Below are positions 14,769-16,924 of a DNA stretch of 16,924 nucleotides, piece after piece. A model generated the notes under the pieces. The model made no database searches and had not been told where the DNA came from. It saw only the letters and a list, made by a program, of their open reading frames with translations. Numbering within the stretch: position 1 is the first letter of the stretch; the number at the start of each line of letters is the position of its first letter. The stretch is from Lachnospiraceae bacterium (GTDB lineage Bacteria; Bacillota; Clostridia; Lachnospirales; Lachnospiraceae). The stretch is taken from positions 1 through 16,924 of the forward strand of contig DOVG01000178.1 of assembly GCA_003520205.1 (NCBI GenBank), in the 5' to 3' direction. The translations under genes and the position numbers were made by a program.

Positions 14769-16721
14769 ATGACGCGAGATTTAGATTATCTAAAACTATT
14801 AAATGAAAAATTTCCGACTAAAAGGAGTGCTCTGGCTGAAGTCATTAATCTGAAAGCTATACTTTCTCTTCCTAAGGGAAATGAATTTTTCTTCTCTGAT
14901 ATCCATGGTGAATATAAAAGCTTCCGAAATCTGGTAAGAGGAGCGTCGGGAGTTGTGATTGCCAAGATAAGAGATGCATTTGGTACGGAAATGAGCTATG
15001 AAGAACAGCTTTCCTTCGCAAATCTTATCTACTATCCCGATAGAACATTGACCAGACTGAAGCGACGTAAGGTTCTTGTGCCGGGAACTGAGGAAGGGGA
15101 TAAATGGTACCGTGATACCATCGAGCGTCTAATCAAATTCTGCCGTATCGCTGATTCAAAGTATACAAGATCAAAGGTCAGAAAAAAACTGCCGGATGAC
15201 TACGGATATGCTATTGATGAATTAATTAATGCTGATGATGACTCTATTGACAAAGCAAAGTATTATAAGGGCTTTGTAGATGCAATAATAGAGATTAATG
15301 CGGGAGACGATTTTATAATAACGATGTGTAATCTGATTCATAATCTTTTTATAGATAAGATGCACATTATTGGAGATATATTCGATAGAGGACCCAGAGC
15401 CGATTATGTTATGGATGAGATAATGGGCTTTAGGGATGTAGATATTCAGTGGGGAAATCATGACATAAGCTGGATGTCAGCCGCTGCCGGAAATGAGGCT
15501 TCTATCGCAACAGTTCTGAGGATAGCTACGAGCTATAACAGTTTTGATGTATTAGAAGATGGATACGGAATCAATCTGAGACCTCTTTCGATGTTTGCGG
15601 CTGAGGTGTATGCAAATGATGAATGTGCGTGCTTTAGACCACATTTTCTGGATGATAATAAGTATGATTCAGTTAATCCTGATCTTGTCGCAAAAATGTA
15701 TAAGGCTATTACTATAATAGAGTTAAAGCTTGAGGGGCAGCTTATAAAAAGACACCCTGAATATGAGCAGGATGATAGACTCTTGCTTGATAAGATTGAT
15801 GTGGAAAAAGGAACTGTTAGAATAGGGGATAAGACATATCCGATACTAGATACAAATTTCCCGACTGTAGACTGGGATGATCCATATAAGCTTACAGATG
15901 TTGAGAGGGAATTAATAGAATACCTTAGATACTCCTTCAGACACTCAGAGAGGCTTCAGGAACACATCAGATTTCTTTATTCGCATGGGTCAATGTACAA
16001 GATTTATAATAATAATCTTCTGTTCCACGGATGTATACCTATGGATGAAGATGGAAAATTCCATACCTGGAAATTAGCGGATGGGGATTATTCCGGAAAG
16101 AAACTTATGGATTATCTGAATTCCAAAGTGATTGACGCATATTTTCTTAAAGATGATGATCCGAGGAAAGCGGATTCTCTCGATCTTATGTGGTATCTGT
16201 GGAATGGTCCGGTTTCTCCGCTGTTCGGAAGAGACAGGATGGCGATATTCGAGAGGATATTCCTTGAAGATAAAAGCCTGAGTGAAGAAAAAAACAACAG
16301 CTATTACGAATTTTCGAAGCAGGCATCTTATTGTGATAAGATATTTGAAGAATTTGGTATGAGTCTTGAAAGAGCGCATATCATAAATGGACATATGCCG
16401 GTGCTTGTGAAGAAAGGAGAAAAACCGGTCAAGGCGGATGGGAAGCTTTATATCATAGACGGAGGCCTTTCCAAAGCTTATCATGAGACAACAGGGATAG
16501 CCGGATATACATTGCTGTTTAATTCACATCACCTTGCTCTTGCGGAACATAAGCCATACATGGAAGGGGAAGAGAATTCACCTGAAATACATGTAACTGA
16601 GGTAATGCCGGAAAGACTTAGAGTAGTGGATACAGATTCGGGGGATGAGATTAAGAAACAGATAGCTGATTTGTTCGAGTTGATAGAATGTTATAACCTT
16701 GGTCTGATCAAGGAAAAATAA
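14769..16721 (+). CDS. fbp: Fructose-1,6-bisphosphatase, class III (Firmicutes type)
   Basis: The enzyme hydrolyses fructose 1,6-bisphosphate to fructose 6-phosphate in gluconeogenesis. ATG 14769 follows a G-rich ribosome site (AGGGGGG near 14754-14760). The 650-residue length is typical of the class III family, which is far longer than class I and II enzymes. Metallophosphatase motifs are intact: FFSDIHGEY with Asp44 and His46, GDIFDRG (202-208), WGNHD (228-232) and NGHMPV with His542. A metal-dependent cytoplasmic enzyme is expected. No promoter is obvious in the 26 nt between the terminator and the start codon, so transcription may begin further upstream or rely on readthrough. No clear terminator follows the gene. 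Confidence 0.96.
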   Translation: MTRDLDYLKLLNEKFPTKRSALAEVINLKAILSLPKGNEFFFSDIHGEYKSFRNLVRGASGVVIAKIRDAFGTEMSYEEQLSFANLIYYPDRTLTRLKRRKVLVPGTEEGDKWYRDTIERLIKFCRIADSKYTRSKVRKKLPDDYGYAIDELINADDDSIDKAKYYKGFVDAIIEINAGDDFIITMCNLIHNLFIDKMHIIGDIFDRGPRADYVMDEIMGFRDVDIQWGNHDISWMSAAAGNEASIATVLRIATSYNSFDVLEDGYGINLRPLSMFAAEVYANDECACFRPHFLDDNKYDSVNPDLVAKMYKAITIIELKLEGQLIKRHPEYEQDDRLLLDKIDVEKGTVRIGDKTYPILDTNFPTVDWDDPYKLTDVERELIEYLRYSFRHSERLQEHIRFLYSHGSMYKIYNNNLLFHGCIPMDEDGKFHTWKLADGDYSGKKLMDYLNSKVIDAYFLKDDDPRKADSLDLMWYLWNGPVSPLFGRDRMAIFERIFLEDKSLSEEKNNSYYEFSKQASYCDKIFEEFGMSLERAHIINGHMPVLVKKGEKPVKADGKLYIIDGGLSKAYHETTGIAGYTLLFNSHHLALAEHKPYMEGEENSPEIHVTEVMPERLRVVDTDSGDEIKKQIADLFELIECYNLGLIKEK

Positions 16722-16747
16722 AGGGTTAAAGCGGGTGGAAAAAACGC

Positions 16748-16779
16748 CAAAAAAATTTTTTAAAAAAAATTAAAAAAAG
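16748..16779. promoter_or_regulatory. A/T tracts just upstream of the promoter (UP-element-like)
   Basis: Phased runs A7-T6-A8-TT-A7 lie directly upstream of the -35 box. Such tracts in this position act as UP elements or bent DNA at strong promoters such as those of rRNA operons. The A/T palindrome could also weakly terminate fbp transcripts. Confidence 0.5.
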
Positions 16780-16782
16780 TTG

Positions 16783-16811
16783 TTGACATTCCCAAATCAA
16801 AGTAGTATTAT
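16783..16811 (+). promoter_or_regulatory. Strong near-consensus sigma-A promoter
   Basis: TTGACA (16783-16788), a 17-nt spacer and TATTAT (16806-16811) differ from consensus at one position. The predicted start is near 16817, at the base of the first hairpin of the downstream leader. No coding frame begins before the window ends. Confidence 0.85.
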
Positions 16812-16817
16812 AAACAA

Positions 16818-16924
16818 GCTGTCGCGAGAGACAGCAACGATGCACCTTGATTACAGAGTGATCAAGCAAGCCTGCTTCGCAGTCTTGAAAACGCTTCGCG
16901 TTTTGTGTTTGTGACTACGTCACA
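16818..16924 (+). ncRNA. Structured leader or non-coding RNA made of consecutive short hairpins (runs off window)
   Basis: In order from the predicted start there are five hairpins: GCTGTC/GACAGC (16818-16835), CTTGAT/ATCAAG (16846-16866), CAAG-CTGC-TTC-GCAG-CTTG with one mismatch (16867-16887), AAAACGC-TTC-GCGTTTT (16888-16904) and TGTGAC-TAC-GTCACA (16910-16924). Part of it, CTTGAAAAC (16884-16892), recalls the boxA-side sequence of Firmicutes rRNA leaders, but the match is short. It may be an rRNA-operon leader, a riboregulator or a repeat element; the window ends too soon to say. Confidence 0.45.

Overview
The window looks like chromosomal DNA of a low-G+C Gram-positive anaerobe in the Clostridia, most likely a Lachnospiraceae member near Butyrivibrio. 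The grounds are ChW-repeat surface proteins, an Amidase_6/GBS-Bsp-like exoprotein, the Lachnospiraceae-type Rpn/PD-(D/E)XK 'transposase' protein, a Firmicutes class III fructose-bisphosphatase, a T-box in front of leuA, and strong AGGAGG-type ribosome sites. The taxonomic call is inference from gene content; no rRNA is visible.

Layout. (1) 1-3931 is a surface/secreted-protein region, more A+T-rich than the rest. It holds the 3' part of a six-ChW-repeat protein ending in a C39-like cysteine peptidase domain, then a 485-nt gap, then a secreted Amidase_6 protein with several surface modules. (2) 3932-5158 is an accessory patch: a long hairpin, a doubtful 90-codon ORF, and an Rpn-type nuclease/transposase-like gene whose 3' end overlaps ung. 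(3) 5127-5804 (minus) is ung, followed by a divergent intergenic region containing a large orphan hairpin with a T-run. (4) 6087-10514 is a compact MoxR ATPase / DUF58 / transglutaminase-like operon. (5) 10511-14742 is a leucine T-box unit. Its promoter -35 box overlaps the stop codon of the preceding gene. The leader carries a T-box with terminator and antiterminator, then a three-armed palindromic element, then leuA, a DUF5711-like membrane protein and a CvpA-family protein, ended by a terminator. (6) 14769-16721 is fbp (class III). (7) 16722-16924 holds A/T tracts, a near-consensus promoter and a chain of short hairpins running off the window.

How the genes work together. MoxR, DUF58 and transglutaminase proteins form a recurrent envelope-associated module: the ATPase probably acts as a chaperone on the membrane partners. 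In the leuA unit, charging of tRNA-Leu should set readthrough into leuA and, because no terminator is seen until 14713, also into the two membrane-protein genes. Fbp is a separate gluconeogenic unit.

The most unusual signals are non-coding. One is the three-armed element at 10842-10934, whose hairpins all close on GAA triloops. The other is the hairpin chain at 16818-16924, which carries an inverted, identical 15-nt copy of part of it. Together they suggest a dispersed hairpin family built on the GCGAAGC mini-hairpin motif. No CRISPR array, tRNA, complete insertion sequence or phage gene was recognised.
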